In this document: positions 9,103 to 18,687 of the stretch, one piece after another | Numbering within the stretch: the stretch's first letter is position 1 | How the letters are laid out: the number at the start of each line of letters is the position of its first letter | Assembly: GCF_947500695.1 (NCBI RefSeq) | Contig: NZ_CANMSS010000003.1 | Location: 124,001 to 188,000, forward strand | Length of the DNA: 64,000 nt | From: an uncultured Pseudoteredinibacter sp. | Lineage (GTDB): Bacteria; Pseudomonadota; Gammaproteobacteria; Pseudomonadales; Cellvibrionaceae | Direction: 5' to 3' | Position numbers and translations under genes: made by a program | The notes under the pieces: generated by a model | The model's input: the letters and a program-made list of their open reading frames with translations, nothing else | Database searches by the model: none | What the model was told of the DNA's origin: nothing

Positions 9103-10458
9103 GTGAGCACATTAACGTGTTTTAAGGCCTATGATATTCGTGGTCGTGTTCCAGATCAGTTGAATGAGGCTATCGCCTACCGCATAGGATGTGCGTTTGT
9201 GGAGTTTTTAGGGGCAAAATCGGTGGTGGTTGGCCACGACGTGCGTTTAACCAGCACATCCCTTAGTGATGCACTTATTGACGGCATTACTGATATGGGG
9301 GCAGAGGTTATTCATATCGGGCAGTGTGGTACTGAAGAGGTGTACTTTGCGGCTTTTGATCAGCCTGTCGATGGTGGCATTTGTGTAACCGCGAGCCACA
9401 ACCCCATGGACTACAACGGTATGAAGTTTGTGCGTGAAGGCGCAAAACCTATCAGTGGCGATACTGGTTTGAAGCAGATTCAAGCACTTGCTGAAGCGGA
9501 TAACTTCACTATAGCTACGCAAAAAGGTGCTGTGAGAAAACTAGATTCACGCCCAGCTTATATTGAGCATTTGCTGTCTTATGTTGATGCCAGTGCGCTA
9601 AAGCCGTTGAAGATTGTGGTTAATGCCGGTAATGGTGGCGCTGGTGAAGTGATTGATGCTTTAGAGTCTCACTTGCCATTCGAATTTATCAAGGTGCATC
9701 ATAATCCAGATGGCAACTTTCCAAACGGTATTCCCAACCCTCTCTTAGTGGAAAATCGTGCCCCTACGGCTGAAGCCGTTATTGCCCATAATGCCGATTT
9801 AGGTATAGCCTGGGATGGTGATTTCGACCGCTGTTTTTTCTTTGATGCGAAGGGGCAGTTTATCGAAGGCTACTACGTTGTGGGTTTATTGGCCGATGCG
9901 TTTTTGGCAAAAAATGCCGGTGCCAAAGTTGTCCACGATCCGCGTTTGATTTGGAACACTCAGGCGATTTGCGAAGCCGCTGGTGGCCAAGCCGTTCAAA
10001 GTAAAACGGGGCACGCCTTTATCAAAGAGCGGATGCGCAAAGAAGATGCGGTTTATGGTGGCGAGATGAGCGCCCATCATTATTTTAAAGATTTTGCTTA
10101 TTGCGACAGTGGCATGATTCCTTGGCTATTGGTCAGCGAATTAATGAGCCGTAAGCAACAGTCTTTGGAATCCATGGTAGTGGAACGCATGCGGGCGTTT
10201 CCTTGTAGTGGTGAAATTAACAGCAAGGTAAAAGACACGGATGGGTTATTGAATGCTATCGCAGGGCGTTATTCAGCTGATGCTATCCAGTTGGATGAAA
10301 CTGATGGTTTGTCTTTTGATATGGGCCAATGGCGATTTAATTTACGCCGTTCAAACACAGAACCTGTCGTGCGTCTTAATGTTGAAACCAAAGCGGATAC
10401 TGTATTGATGGAAGCGAAACGAGATGAGCTTTTAGGCTTAATAAAAGAATTTCAGTAG
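9103..10458 (+). CDS. cpsG: Phosphomannomutase (CpsG/ManB type)
   Basis: 451 residues, GTG start with AGGAG 8 bp before. It interconverts mannose-6-phosphate and mannose-1-phosphate for GDP-mannose and exopolysaccharide/LPS synthesis. Very close to E. coli Cps[12 protein letters not shown] at the N-terminus, active-site phosphoserine loop [11 protein letters not shown] (Ser98), metal loop DGDFDRCF, sugar-binding [10 protein letters not shown] and phosphate-binding [12 protein letters not shown]. No partner manC or gmd is nearby. A possible extended -10 (TGGTATATT) lies ~60 bp upstream. Confidence 0.95.
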   Translation: MSTLTCFKAYDIRGRVPDQLNEAIAYRIGCAFVEFLGAKSVVVGHDVRLTSTSLSDALIDGITDMGAEVIHIGQCGTEEVYFAAFDQPVDGGICVTASHNPMDYNGMKFVREGAKPISGDTGLKQIQALAEADNFTIATQKGAVRKLDSRPAYIEHLLSYVDASALKPLKIVVNAGNGGAGEVIDALESHLPFEFIKVHHNPDGNFPNGIPNPLLVENRAPTAEAVIAHNADLGIAWDGDFDRCFFFDAKGQFIEGYYVVGLLADAFLAKNAGAKVVHDPRLIWNTQAICEAAGGQAVQSKTGHAFIKERMRKEDAVYGGEMSAHHYFKDFAYCDSGMIPWLLVSELMSRKQQSLESMVVERMRAFPCSGEINSKVKDTDGLLNAIAGRYSADAIQLDETDGLSFDMGQWRFNLRRSNTEPVVRLNVETKADTVLMEAKRDELLGLIKEFQ

Positions 10459-10486
10459 ATTAAAAAGTTTTTAATAGATCCTAAAT

Positions 10487-10512
10487 AAAAAAGCGCCTTT
10501 AGGCGCTTTTTT
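10487..10512. terminator. Bidirectional terminator
   Basis: The hairpin AAAAAAGCGCCT-tt-AGGCGCTTTTTT lies between the convergent cpsG and giant surface-protein genes and can serve both strands. Confidence 0.88.
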
Positions 10513-10530
10513 ATTTTCGATAATTAATTA

Positions 10531-13500
10531 CTAAAACTCTAGGTATGATTGATCTAGGGCTTTTAGGGTAGGCTCTCCAGGGGCGTGTAAGTCAAACTCA
10601 ATGCTTAATTCTATGTCAGGAGCCTTGCTAGGTTGAAGAGTGCTTTCAATAGCTGATTGAACCGTGTCTGCTTGAGCTCCTTGGTGATCTTCAAACAGAT
10701 CGCTCAAAAGAAGGGCCTCTTCAGCACTACTGGTCGCTGTAAGTGAGTCTTGCTTGGTTTCGTCACTGCTTAAACTGTTAGTTTCTGTGCTGTCACCTTC
10801 GGGCGCTAAGTTTAGCTCCTGTGCCCGGCTTTCAAGCAGATCAGTTAATTCGCTAAAGTTACTTACAACACCTACTTCAAAACTTCCGCCAAGACTATTG
10901 TCGTTGGCATCAAACTGCTTGCCGTGAATGCTAAGCTCGGAGTCTGAAAAGCTCATATTGGTCCAACTAATTAAGTATCCACCACCTTCAAGGGCGGTAA
11001 TATGAGGCTCGATTTGTTGCTCGCTTTGGTCCTCATTGATCAATTTATTTTCGAACACGGTTTCCCCAGACGCGGTGTATCGTGACGCTAAGATATCTCT
11101 ACTGTCTTCACTTGGTGCGGACCAGCTCACCACAATATCGCCGTTCTCTAAACCCGCAACCTCAGCTTTATCAAGTGAACCGTTGTCAATTCGGCTTACT
11201 AAAATAGCTTGTTCGAGAGTGGGTTCTCCATTGGCGTTATACATCATGACATAGATTTGGTTATCGTCTGCTAGCCAACTAACTGCAAAGCCGCCTTGTG
11301 GCAACTGGCTGATATGGGGGTCGCTATTGCTTGACTGACTGCCAAGTTGCAGATCAAAGGCGGAGCTATCAGCTTTTCCGGTTGAATCATAAATCTTGGC
11401 CATGGTTCGCTTTTGGCCGTCTGCATTTTGACTGTCCCAGCTGATGATAAAGCGTCCATCACTTAAGGAGCTGATTGAAGAATTGGCTTGGCTGCCTGCA
11501 GTTTCTTCATTTACCAAAATATCACTACTTAGTGCCTTGCCCTGCTCGTCAAACACTCGCATATACACATCTTTTTCGCCAGCGCTCTTGTCATCACTTG
11601 TCCAACTGATAACAAAACCGCCATCTTCAAGTGCGGAAATACTGGCTTCAATTTGCTCGCCTTGGCTGTTGGTATTGATTTGAATTTCATCGCCAAGTTT
11701 TTGATTGTTTTTATCAAAGCGCTGCACATAAATACCATTTAAGTCGCCGTCTTGGTCTTTAGATTGCCAGCTGATTACATAGCCACCATCGCTTAAACCT
11801 GTAGCGTCAGGGTTTAGTTGATGGCCGGCGTTGTAGGTATTGACTTGGATGCTGCTTCCCACGGCCTGTCCGTTTGCGTCATAGCGCTGAACAAACACGT
11901 CATAGCCTTGACCGTCTTGATCGGACATCTGTAAGTAGCTAATGACGTAACCGCCATCTTTTAATGCGGCAATTGGATCAATAGTTACAGGGTCTAGTTC
12001 GACCTCTTTAACGTTGCCTGCGCGGTCTACGAGGGTGACGCCAAAAGTATAGTCGCCGTGGCCGTGGGCCCTGCCATGCGTCAGTGGGATGGTGTGATCT
12101 TTGACCACAGTGTCTTCTCTTATAACGCCTGAATTGTTAAGGGTTTCACCAGGGTCTAACCATTTGTCTCTTTCGCGAGTAGGTGAAAAAGCGATGTCTT
12201 TAATGGTAAAAGCCACCTCTTCCTTAGTGCTTATTTCAAAGCCTGTTAGGTCTGGCCACATTAAAAGATATTTGGGAAGGTTGCCTGTATCACCAAGGTG
12301 GTGGGCTGCATCGGCTTCAACAATAGTGTCGATATTTACAGTGATCTCATCTGAGCTTTTTGTTTGCCCATAAAACGAACTCTTTGCGTGAATGTCATAA
12401 ATGTCATGACTCAGATCTTGATTGATCTCTAGGGACCAGCTGCCATCGGCTTTTACTGTTGTGGTGCCTAGATGTAACTTTCCAGCGTATAGATCAATAG
12501 TACTTTTCGCTGTTGCATAACCATTAAAAGTGGGGCGCACTACATTGGTGTGGCGATCAAACATTGAAACACCACTATCGCTGGCGATATCTAGATCGAT
12601 GGTTGGATTGTCGAGCGGAGGTAATACGGTGATTTTGACTGTGGCGGTATCAAAGCCTCCGCGACCATCACTTATCTCGTAAACAATAGAGTCTTCAACC
12701 GCTGTGCTATTACTGCCATCAGGAGTGAAAACTAACTTACCCGCATTATTGATACGAGCGCTTCCGTAGTTGCCTTGTGAGACAATCTTGCTGATATGGA
12801 TGGGGTCGCCATCGGGATCTGAGTCATTTTTGAGAACATTTAAGGTCTGCTCTTTACTTACAGTGTAACTGTCATCTTCGGCAACAGGTGCTATATTGCT
12901 GGTGACATCAAATTCAAAATCATCGGACTCTCCACTGCGGTTGCCTGCTTTATCTACTTGAACAGCGACAATAGTGTGCATACCGTCGTCGAGTGTTTGA
13001 GTGAGTTGCAGTTCCCAATCACCATTGTCGTCAGCAGTGACAGGTGCTAAAAGATGACCGTCCAAGGTTACTGATACAAGGGCGTTGGGTTCTGATCTTC
13101 CCACTATTTTAGGTTCTTGATCGTCGGTAGTGTCGCCGTGATTTACATTGCTTTGATCATTACCTTGGTCATCGACTAGATAAGATATGGTTGGCGCCTC
13201 AATTGAGCGATCAACGGTAATTTCAAACTCTTCGCTCTTGTCGCTGAGGTTGCCTGCGCGATCTAGGGCGTAAGCGAAAAATTCATGTGTTCCTTCGGTA
13301 AGTGATTTGCTGAGAGTTAACTCCCAAACGCCATTGCCGTTGCCGTCATCTTTTACGATGGTAAGTCCGAGATCCGTATTGCCGTTAAATACTCGTATTA
13401 TTGTACCGATTTCACCTTTGCCACTAAGCGCTAAGGCGTCATCGTCGGTATGGTCTTGATCATATAGCTTGCCTTGAATTGTGCCGACATTATCAATGGC

Positions 13501-14430
13501 AAACTCAATAGTGGGAGTGTCAGGAGCTTCGGTATCTATAACCATTTTGTACCCGATAAAGGCATCAAGGTCGCCGTCGACGGCTTTAGCTTTAAAGATA
13601 GACAGCCCTTCTGGTAATGGGGTAGTAACTTGAATTTCCCAAGTGCCATCGTCATTGGCCGTAACTGGGCCGTAGGTTATGTTTCCTACTGTCATGGTGA
13701 CGATCGCGTTCGGGTTGGTTACCCCGCTGATTAAGGGGGTGTTGGTATTACTGTAACCGCCGTCTCGAATTGTTGTGTCTGGAGGAAGCACGACAGGGGG
13801 GTCTTGACTTGTATTGCTGTTGGGGGTGTTGTGTTGGGCGTTTGGATCAACCTGCAAGGTTGCACTACTGGCAATTTGAGTGCTGTTGCCGACTTTGTCG
13901 GTTACCTGGGTAGCAATATTATGCTCGCCATTGTCCAGCTTGAGCATGGTAGACCAGTCACCGTTTTCATCAGATTTAACTGTAGCTACCAACTTTCCAT
14001 TGTTGAAAACTTTAACCGTAGCATCGGCCTCTGCTTGCCCGGTCACTTCAACTTTGCCGTTACTAATGGCTCTGCCTTGTTGGACTTTTGAGCCTTCATT
14101 GATGAAGCTTACGTTACTGGCTTCGTCAACACTGGTATCGACAACCACCTTAAAGGCGCCGCTAGGTTTGGACACCACTCCTTTTTTGTTTACGCTGCTG
14201 ACAGTAAATGAAGTGGCGCCATCTTCTAAGTCTTTCGCTAGAAACTTCCAGTTTCCTTTCTTGTTGGCTTTAGCTGTGCCAATTAACTCGCCATCTTTAA
14301 AGATACGTATTCTTTCACCGGCTTTGGCTTTGCCATGTAGCAGCAATGAATTATCATCCGTCACTTCATTTTGTCTTAGATACCCTCTATCTCCACCCTT
14401 GTTGTCCGTAATTGATTTGATTCTGGCCAT
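10531..14430 (-). CDS. Giant Ig-like / cadherin-like surface or secreted protein with seven propeller-type repeats
   Basis: 1299 residues from ATG 14430; a GTG at 14442 would add four, but GAGAG favours the ATG. There is no Sec signal peptide, which with the acidic repeat-rich composition suggests type I secretion, though no transporter gene is nearby. Layout: two Ig-like repeats (~25-200), a Pro/Asn linker, three more Ig-like repeats (~225-530) ending in DRAGNLS/DKAGNRS-type strands, one cadherin-like module (~530-625: APVAEDDSYTV, DPDGDPI, YEISDGRGGFDTATV), one or two further Ig-like modules, then seven ~50-residue repeats starting DGGYVISW/DGGFVISW (~840-1190), and an acidic ~110-residue tail. 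It resembles Bap/RTX-adhesin-class proteins in a general way; an adhesin or matrix role is inference. No RTX nonapeptides are seen. Confidence 0.8.
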   Translation of the reverse strand: MARIKSITDNKGGDRGYLRQNEVTDDNSLLLHGKAKAGERIRIFKDGELIGTAKANKKGNWKFLAKDLEDGATSFTVSSVNKKGVVSKPSGAFKVVVDTSVDEASNVSFINEGSKVQQGRAISNGKVEVTGQAEADATVKVFNNGKLVATVKSDENGDWSTMLKLDNGEHNIATQVTDKVGNSTQIASSATLQVDPNAQHNTPNSNTSQDPPVVLPPDTTIRDGGYSNTNTPLISGVTNPNAIVTMTVGNITYGPVTANDDGTWEIQVTTPLPEGLSIFKAKAVDGDLDAFIGYKMVIDTEAPDTPTIEFAIDNVGTIQGKLYDQDHTDDDALALSGKGEIGTIIRVFNGNTDLGLTIVKDDGNGNGVWELTLSKSLTEGTHEFFAYALDRAGNLSDKSEEFEITVDRSIEAPTISYLVDDQGNDQSNVNHGDTTDDQEPKIVGRSEPNALVSVTLDGHLLAPVTADDNGDWELQLTQTLDDGMHTIVAVQVDKAGNRSGESDDFEFDVTSNIAPVAEDDSYTVSKEQTLNVLKNDSDPDGDPIHISKIVSQGNYGSARINNAGKLVFTPDGSNSTAVEDSIVYEISDGRGGFDTATVKITVLPPLDNPTIDLDIASDSGVSMFDRHTNVVRPTFNGYATAKSTIDLYAGKLHLGTTTVKADGSWSLEINQDLSHDIYDIHAKSSFYGQTKSSDEITVNIDTIVEADAAHHLGDTGNLPKYLLMWPDLTGFEISTKEEVAFTIKDIAFSPTRERDKWLDPGETLNNSGVIREDTVVKDHTIPLTHGRAHGHGDYTFGVTLVDRAGNVKEVELDPVTIDPIAALKDGGYVISYLQMSDQDGQGYDVFVQRYDANGQAVGSSIQVNTYNAGHQLNPDATGLSDGGYVISWQSKDQDGDLNGIYVQRFDKNNQKLGDEIQINTNSQGEQIEASISALEDGGFVISWTSDDKSAGEKDVYMRVFDEQGKALSSDILVNEETAGSQANSSISSLSDGRFIISWDSQNADGQKRTMAKIYDSTGKADSSAFDLQLGSQSSNSDPHISQLPQGGFAVSWLADDNQIYVMMYNANGEPTLEQAILVSRIDNGSLDKAEVAGLENGDIVVSWSAPSEDSRDILASRYTASGETVFENKLINEDQSEQQIEPHITALEGGGYLISWTNMSFSDSELSIHGKQFDANDNSLGGSFEVGVVSNFSELTDLLESRAQELNLAPEGDSTETNSLSSDETKQDSLTATSSAEEALLLSDLFEDHQGAQADTVQSAIESTLQPSKAPDIELSIEFDLHAPGEPTLKALDQSYLEF

Positions 14431-14467
14431 GTTTTCTCTCACTAAATTGAGTGGTTTTGGGGAATAA

Positions 14468-14536
14468 TTGCAATGCTGATGGCAGTCTAAATGCCTATTG
14501 CAAGTCGATCTTACGAATTTTGTGATGGCATGCCAT
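14468..14536. promoter_or_regulatory. Inverted repeats upstream of the giant Ig-like gene
   Basis: Two palindromic elements lie 40-105 bp upstream of the start: TTGCAA...GGCA/TGCC..TTGCAA (14468-14503) and the perfect 12-bp palindrome ATGGCATGCCAT (14525-14536). They could be regulator-binding sites; no known operator is recognised. The rest of 14537-14740 is A+T-rich without a gene. Confidence 0.35.
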
Positions 14537-14740
14537 GTTTGCTGGTCAAAACCATGCTTAAGTGAAGGTAGTAACGACTAATAGTTAGTCTAGTTACTGT
14601 TTTAGTTTGATGGGAAAAATTTTGACTGTTAGAAAGTGTTAGTTTTTTTGCTTGATTCGTCTAGCTGATTTGTCAACTTGTTATCCTTTACTTTCTTAAT
14701 TTGTGTACCTTTGGTTATTATGTTTTAGGGGAGTAATTTT

Positions 14741-14761
14741 CAATCGAACGGCTTTCGATTG
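14741..14761. other. Small inverted repeat CAATCGAA/TTCGATTG
   Basis: An 8-bp perfect stem around a 5-nt loop, directly beside the terminator of the DUF11 gene. Function unknown; it may extend the transcription stop signal. Confidence 0.4.
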
Positions 14762-14763
14762 AA

Positions 14764-14793
14764 ATAAAAAAGCCCAGTCTATGAGCTGGGCTT
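14764..14793 (-). terminator. Terminator of the DUF11-repeat gene
   Basis: Minus-strand hairpin AAGCCCAG-loop-CTGGGCTT followed by TTTTTTATTTC, 31 bp past the stop codon. Confidence 0.85.
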
Positions 14794-14823
14794 GTGCTGT
14801 TGTTTAATTTTCTTGCTTGAAAA

Positions 14824-17800
14824 TCATGCAGAAAACGCTCGGCGCCTAGCGATAAGTAATAAACCGCTCATCATTAGGGCAATGCCCCAAGGCCCAAGTG
14901 TTGGTACATTTTTCGGTGGGTTCCAGATGCGGTTATTGATATCGATGGTGCCGCAAATGTTGCTGTTGTTGCTTGCGTCGGGATCGGTTCCCGCTGTTGT
15001 TGCAGCAGCACAGTTTTGCATTTGAGCGCTACTAAATGCCATGACCTTAACCGGTACAGTAACGGTAGCGGTTTGTGTGTTCGCTAGGGTGCCTAGCTCA
15101 CAGCGCAGATCTTGGCCGCTAATCGTGCAATCGCCACTGGAACCGCCATTGATAGACCAGCGTGCGCTACCATCAAGTTCCATATCGGCTGGCAGTGTAT
15201 CGCTAACAACCGTGTCGTCGCTGTCTAGCGGACCATCATTGCGCAGGCTGATAGTCCAACGGAACGGTTGTTCAAGATCGGCTTCGCTGATATCGGCTCG
15301 CTTTTCCACAACAACAAGATCAGTATGGGCGCGTAAACTGGTCGGCTCATCTTCCGAGTTGTTGCTCACAGCGGTTTCCGCTTCATTGGCATTGATGCGG
15401 GCTTCATGTCGATGGGTATCGCCACCGCTATCGGGTTTGCTCAAGTAGCGGAAAGTTAAGTAACGGTGCCCGCCAACGGTAGCATCAACATCCATCTCGT
15501 CAGTTTTTCCGGCAACGGTGTTGGCCAAGCAGCGTAAGGTTAATGTTGCTGGTCCTACAATTGGATTGCTACCAGATTGCACGGTACAAGTATCAGCGTT
15601 GCTGCCGCAGCTGTCTCCAGCGTTGGTTTCATCACACATGAACTGTACGCTTTTTCCGTCTTTTGGAGTGATGTCATATTCATAGTAAACACCGGTGGCG
15701 TAAGAGGGCCCGCGGTTTTTATAGTTCACATCGTACACAACATCATTGTTGGCATTGTCGCCGTTATTGCTAGCGTCCCAGAAAAAACCATCCTTGTTAT
15801 CAACTACATCAATTAATAAATCAACTTGATCTTTAGTGATGGTGAGGTCAACTGGGCCAAAACTGTTGTTACTCTGATTGCTAGCCTCTTCAAAGGTATC
15901 GGTACTCACGCTGGTGCTGTTTTGAAAAACGCGACTGCCACTTTGTCCCGCTAAATAGTTTGGGCGAATGGTCAGTGTAATGGCGCGTGTAGCACCGGCT
16001 CCCATGTTGCCTAAATCACAAAGTAGTGTCGGGTTGTCGGCCGCGGTGTAGCTATTGCCTGCCGTCAAGCCGGTACAGCTGGCTCCTGTGCTTGCAATAA
16101 ATGTAAAACCTGGGTCGCCAGCGGGAAGAACAAAAGTATCGGTAAGCTCAACATTATTAGCGGTTGATGCGCCTCGGTTGCGTACAGATATTGTGTAAAC
16201 CGCATTTGCACCAGCGGGTGTAGAGCTTGGGCTAACAACTTTGTTGCTGAGCTCAATGTCGACGGCCGCTGCTATATTTAAGCTACTACTGCCACTGTTA
16301 TCGCTGCGATCGCTATCGCCAAAGTCCGCTGAGAAAGCATCGGCTGTATTAGTGAAGTTGCCATCGCGAATTGGGCGATCCATTTTAATCACTATGGTAT
16401 CTACCGCACCCTGGCTAAGACTGCCAGAGTTTTGAGTACAGCGAACTAAACTGCCGGTAGTACAGTTATAGTTGGCGGGGGCACTGTGAATGCTAACGCC
16501 ACTGGTATAGCCACCGATTGAATAAAAGGCCGGCACATAGTCTGTCATCACAATACCGGTCGCGGGCGTCGTTGAGCTATTGCGAATTTCGATACGGTAA
16601 TAAACACTTTCTTCATTTTGATCTAGTGTGTTATCGCCACCAGTTGGACTGCCAGTCGATGTGGACTTAACAACATTTAGATTAACCGATAAATTGCTGG
16701 CCGTTACACTCGCTGAAGAACTGTTATTGCTGCTATTGAAGTCACCAGGAATACCAGAGTAATTAACAGTCGCATTATTGCTTAGGGTTCCTGCGGCATT
16801 GGCTCGGGTTCTAATGGTTAGCGTGGAGCTGTTAGAGTTCGCGCTCAGATTACTGTTGTAAGTACAGATTACGGGGCTTCCCGATACGCAGGACCAGTTA
16901 CTGCCGGTAAAACCAACATAGCTTTCATTCGCAGCCAGCTGATCGTTAACGGTAACGGTTCCGCTGTTAGCTGTGCGAGGTCCCTCATTACGCACAGTAA
17001 TAAAGCTGTACATTAGCTCGCCAATAGCAACGGGATTGCTGCTGCCGCCATTACTTGCTGCGCTTTTCGTTTTTGTTAACGACAAGTCTAAACCGTCGGG
17101 TGTAACACTGATATTGGTTTGATGGCTGTTATTGGCAAGTCGTTCTGTCGCTTCGGCACTTGTTGTACTGATGCTCGTGCGATGCTCGTAGCTGCTCAGA
17201 GTGCTTGGAGATGCGGCAATTACGGGCACGGTAATATCGTCACTTGCTCCGACAACATAAGCGCTGCGTGTACAGCTCGCTGTTGTTGGGCTGTTGATAG
17301 CACAACTCCAGCCTGAACCCGTTGGGGTGCTGGCAATACTAAAGCCACTGTCTACTTCGTACGTTACTTCAACATTGTTTGCATCTAGTGGGCCTAAATT
17401 GCGCGGACGCAAAGTGAAATTGAGAGCCTCACCGCCCACAGCGCTCGCTTGCGGGCGCAAAATGGTAACAGCAACATCGGTGCCTGCTGTCACTGTGGTG
17501 TCAGCGCTACTGTTATTGTTGCTTAGCTCTGGATCGCCTGTGTCGGATTCAACGCGACCAAGGCTGATTAGGTTGCCTAGTTGGGAGCCTGTGACTTGGG
17601 TTCTGAAGCCTAGATTGCTACTGGCGCCATTACTTAAGCTGCCGCTGTAATTACAACTCAGCTGTTGACCACTCAAACTGCAATTCCAGCCGCTGCCGGA
17701 TACTGAGCCCGCAACAAAAGTGACGTCCACAGATAGATCGAATATGGCGCGAATGCCATTTGATGTATTCGGGCCTAAGTTTGCGATGGTGGCTGAGTAC

Positions 17801-18342
17801 TGGATGTCTCCACCGGCGATAACGCTGCTAGGGCTGGCGTTCAAACTTAAGGCCAGGTCGGCACCGTCATTAATAGTGGTGTTCTGATTTACGCTATTGT
17901 TACTGTTGTTGCTGTCGCTACTGCTGGTAGCAATATTGGCGCTGATGGCAATGGTGCTGCCAGTGCTAGCGTTGGTACGAATTACGATATCGACATCTTG
18001 CTGGCTGTTTGCCGCCAATGTGCCAAGCGCGCAGTTAACTTCGCCGGGTGTGGCTCCATTATGTAGGCAGCTAGGGTTGTTGGCGTTTACAAACTCGGTG
18101 GTGGCCGGCAGCGGGAAATTTAACACGACATCATCGGCTGCATCACCGGCGGCATTCTGCGCGGTGATAGAGTAGGTGATGTTGCCTCCGCGGCTAGCGG
18201 GGTCTGGGGTGTCGATGATTTGCGGAATTAACACGTCCGCAGCAAAAAGCTGTGCGGATATCAGTGATGCGGGTAAAGCAATTAGTGCAGGTGACCAGCG
18301 CTTCTTCTGGGCGCGACGGACACTCTTTTCAAACTGTGGCAT
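14824..18342 (-). CDS. DUF11-repeat surface protein with IPTL-CTERM-like tail
   Basis: 1172 residues. A Sec signal peptide (basic n-region RRAQKKRW, hydrophobic core, cleavage near AQLFA-A, residue ~34) is followed by about eight ~110-130 residue DUF11 (conserved repeat) domains with recurrent signatures such as DLALS, GP(N/R/S)T(A/S)N, GWxC...C and NN(S)xx. Most repeats carry a Cys pair 8-14 residues apart (GWNC...SC, GWSC...SC, NWSC...IC), suggesting one disulphide per domain. The C-terminus is VPTLGPWG, a hydrophobic helix, then ARRRAFSA: an IPTL-CTERM-like sorting signal. AAGGAGGT lies just before the ATG, an unusually perfect ribosome binding site. It is likely displayed on or released from the cell surface; the processing enzyme is not in the window. 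Its neighbour is the other giant surface gene, same strand, with its own terminator between them. Confidence 0.88.
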   Translation of the reverse strand: MPQFEKSVRRAQKKRWSPALIALPASLISAQLFAADVLIPQIIDTPDPASRGGNITYSITAQNAAGDAADDVVLNFPLPATTEFVNANNPSCLHNGATPGEVNCALGTLAANSQQDVDIVIRTNASTGSTIAISANIATSSSDSNNSNNSVNQNTTINDGADLALSLNASPSSVIAGGDIQYSATIANLGPNTSNGIRAIFDLSVDVTFVAGSVSGSGWNCSLSGQQLSCNYSGSLSNGASSNLGFRTQVTGSQLGNLISLGRVESDTGDPELSNNNSSADTTVTAGTDVAVTILRPQASAVGGEALNFTLRPRNLGPLDANNVEVTYEVDSGFSIASTPTGSGWSCAINSPTTASCTRSAYVVGASDDITVPVIAASPSTLSSYEHRTSISTTSAEATERLANNSHQTNISVTPDGLDLSLTKTKSAASNGGSSNPVAIGELMYSFITVRNEGPRTANSGTVTVNDQLAANESYVGFTGSNWSCVSGSPVICTYNSNLSANSNSSTLTIRTRANAAGTLSNNATVNYSGIPGDFNSSNNSSSASVTASNLSVNLNVVKSTSTGSPTGGDNTLDQNEESVYYRIEIRNSSTTPATGIVMTDYVPAFYSIGGYTSGVSIHSAPANYNCTTGSLVRCTQNSGSLSQGAVDTIVIKMDRPIRDGNFTNTADAFSADFGDSDRSDNSGSSSLNIAAAVDIELSNKVVSPSSTPAGANAVYTISVRNRGASTANNVELTDTFVLPAGDPGFTFIASTGASCTGLTAGNSYTAADNPTLLCDLGNMGAGATRAITLTIRPNYLAGQSGSRVFQNSTSVSTDTFEEASNQSNNSFGPVDLTITKDQVDLLIDVVDNKDGFFWDASNNGDNANNDVVYDVNYKNRGPSYATGVYYEYDITPKDGKSVQFMCDETNAGDSCGSNADTCTVQSGSNPIVGPATLTLRCLANTVAGKTDEMDVDATVGGHRYLTFRYLSKPDSGGDTHRHEARINANEAETAVSNNSEDEPTSLRAHTDLVVVEKRADISEADLEQPFRWTISLRNDGPLDSDDTVVSDTLPADMELDGSARWSINGGSSGDCTISGQDLRCELGTLANTQTATVTVPVKVMAFSSAQMQNCAAATTAGTDPDASNNSNICGTIDINNRIWNPPKNVPTLGPWGIALMMSGLLLIARRRAFSA

Positions 18343-18687
18343 GCAACCTCCTTACTACTTAAATACATACCGTTGAAAAACTGAACTTAATAGCTAATCA
18401 GGATCCTCTCTAATTAAGTAAAAAGTACCAATAAAGATTTAGGCGCCGGAAGTGTAGGCCAAAATACTGAAGGCACAATGAATATTTTTAAATTGGTAGA
18501 AAATGTAGGTGTAAATCAAAAAAATTAACAATATCAATATCTTGTGGTTATTTTAGATATTACTTATGAGAATTTAGATGTCATTAAGAGAGCGCTGAAA
18601 GGCTTGCTAAGTTTAAAGTGGGAGCTGGGTTAGTTTGAGAAAGGAGGGGAAGCTAGGCACCCTAAAGGGTGCCTGTGGGAGCTGTTT
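18343..18687. other. 345-bp upstream region of the DUF11 gene, no gene seen
   Basis: A+T-rich region that must hold the DUF11 gene's promoter. A perfect hairpin AGGCACCC-taaa-GGGTGCCT at 18655-18674 lies just past the ispB stop; it lacks a T tract on the ispB strand, so it is only a possible terminator. Confidence 0.5.

Noticed and set aside
10531..14430. Giant Ig-like protein as the target of the LapG-like protease
   Set aside because: No LapA-type N-terminal retention module and no TAAG/PAAG site were seen near the N-terminus; the two genes are also 16 kb apart.
13880..14467. 195-codon ORF antisense to the giant Ig-like gene
   Set aside because: Low-complexity Leu/Ser/Ala translation opposite a repetitive coding sequence; the minus-strand protein has clear domains.
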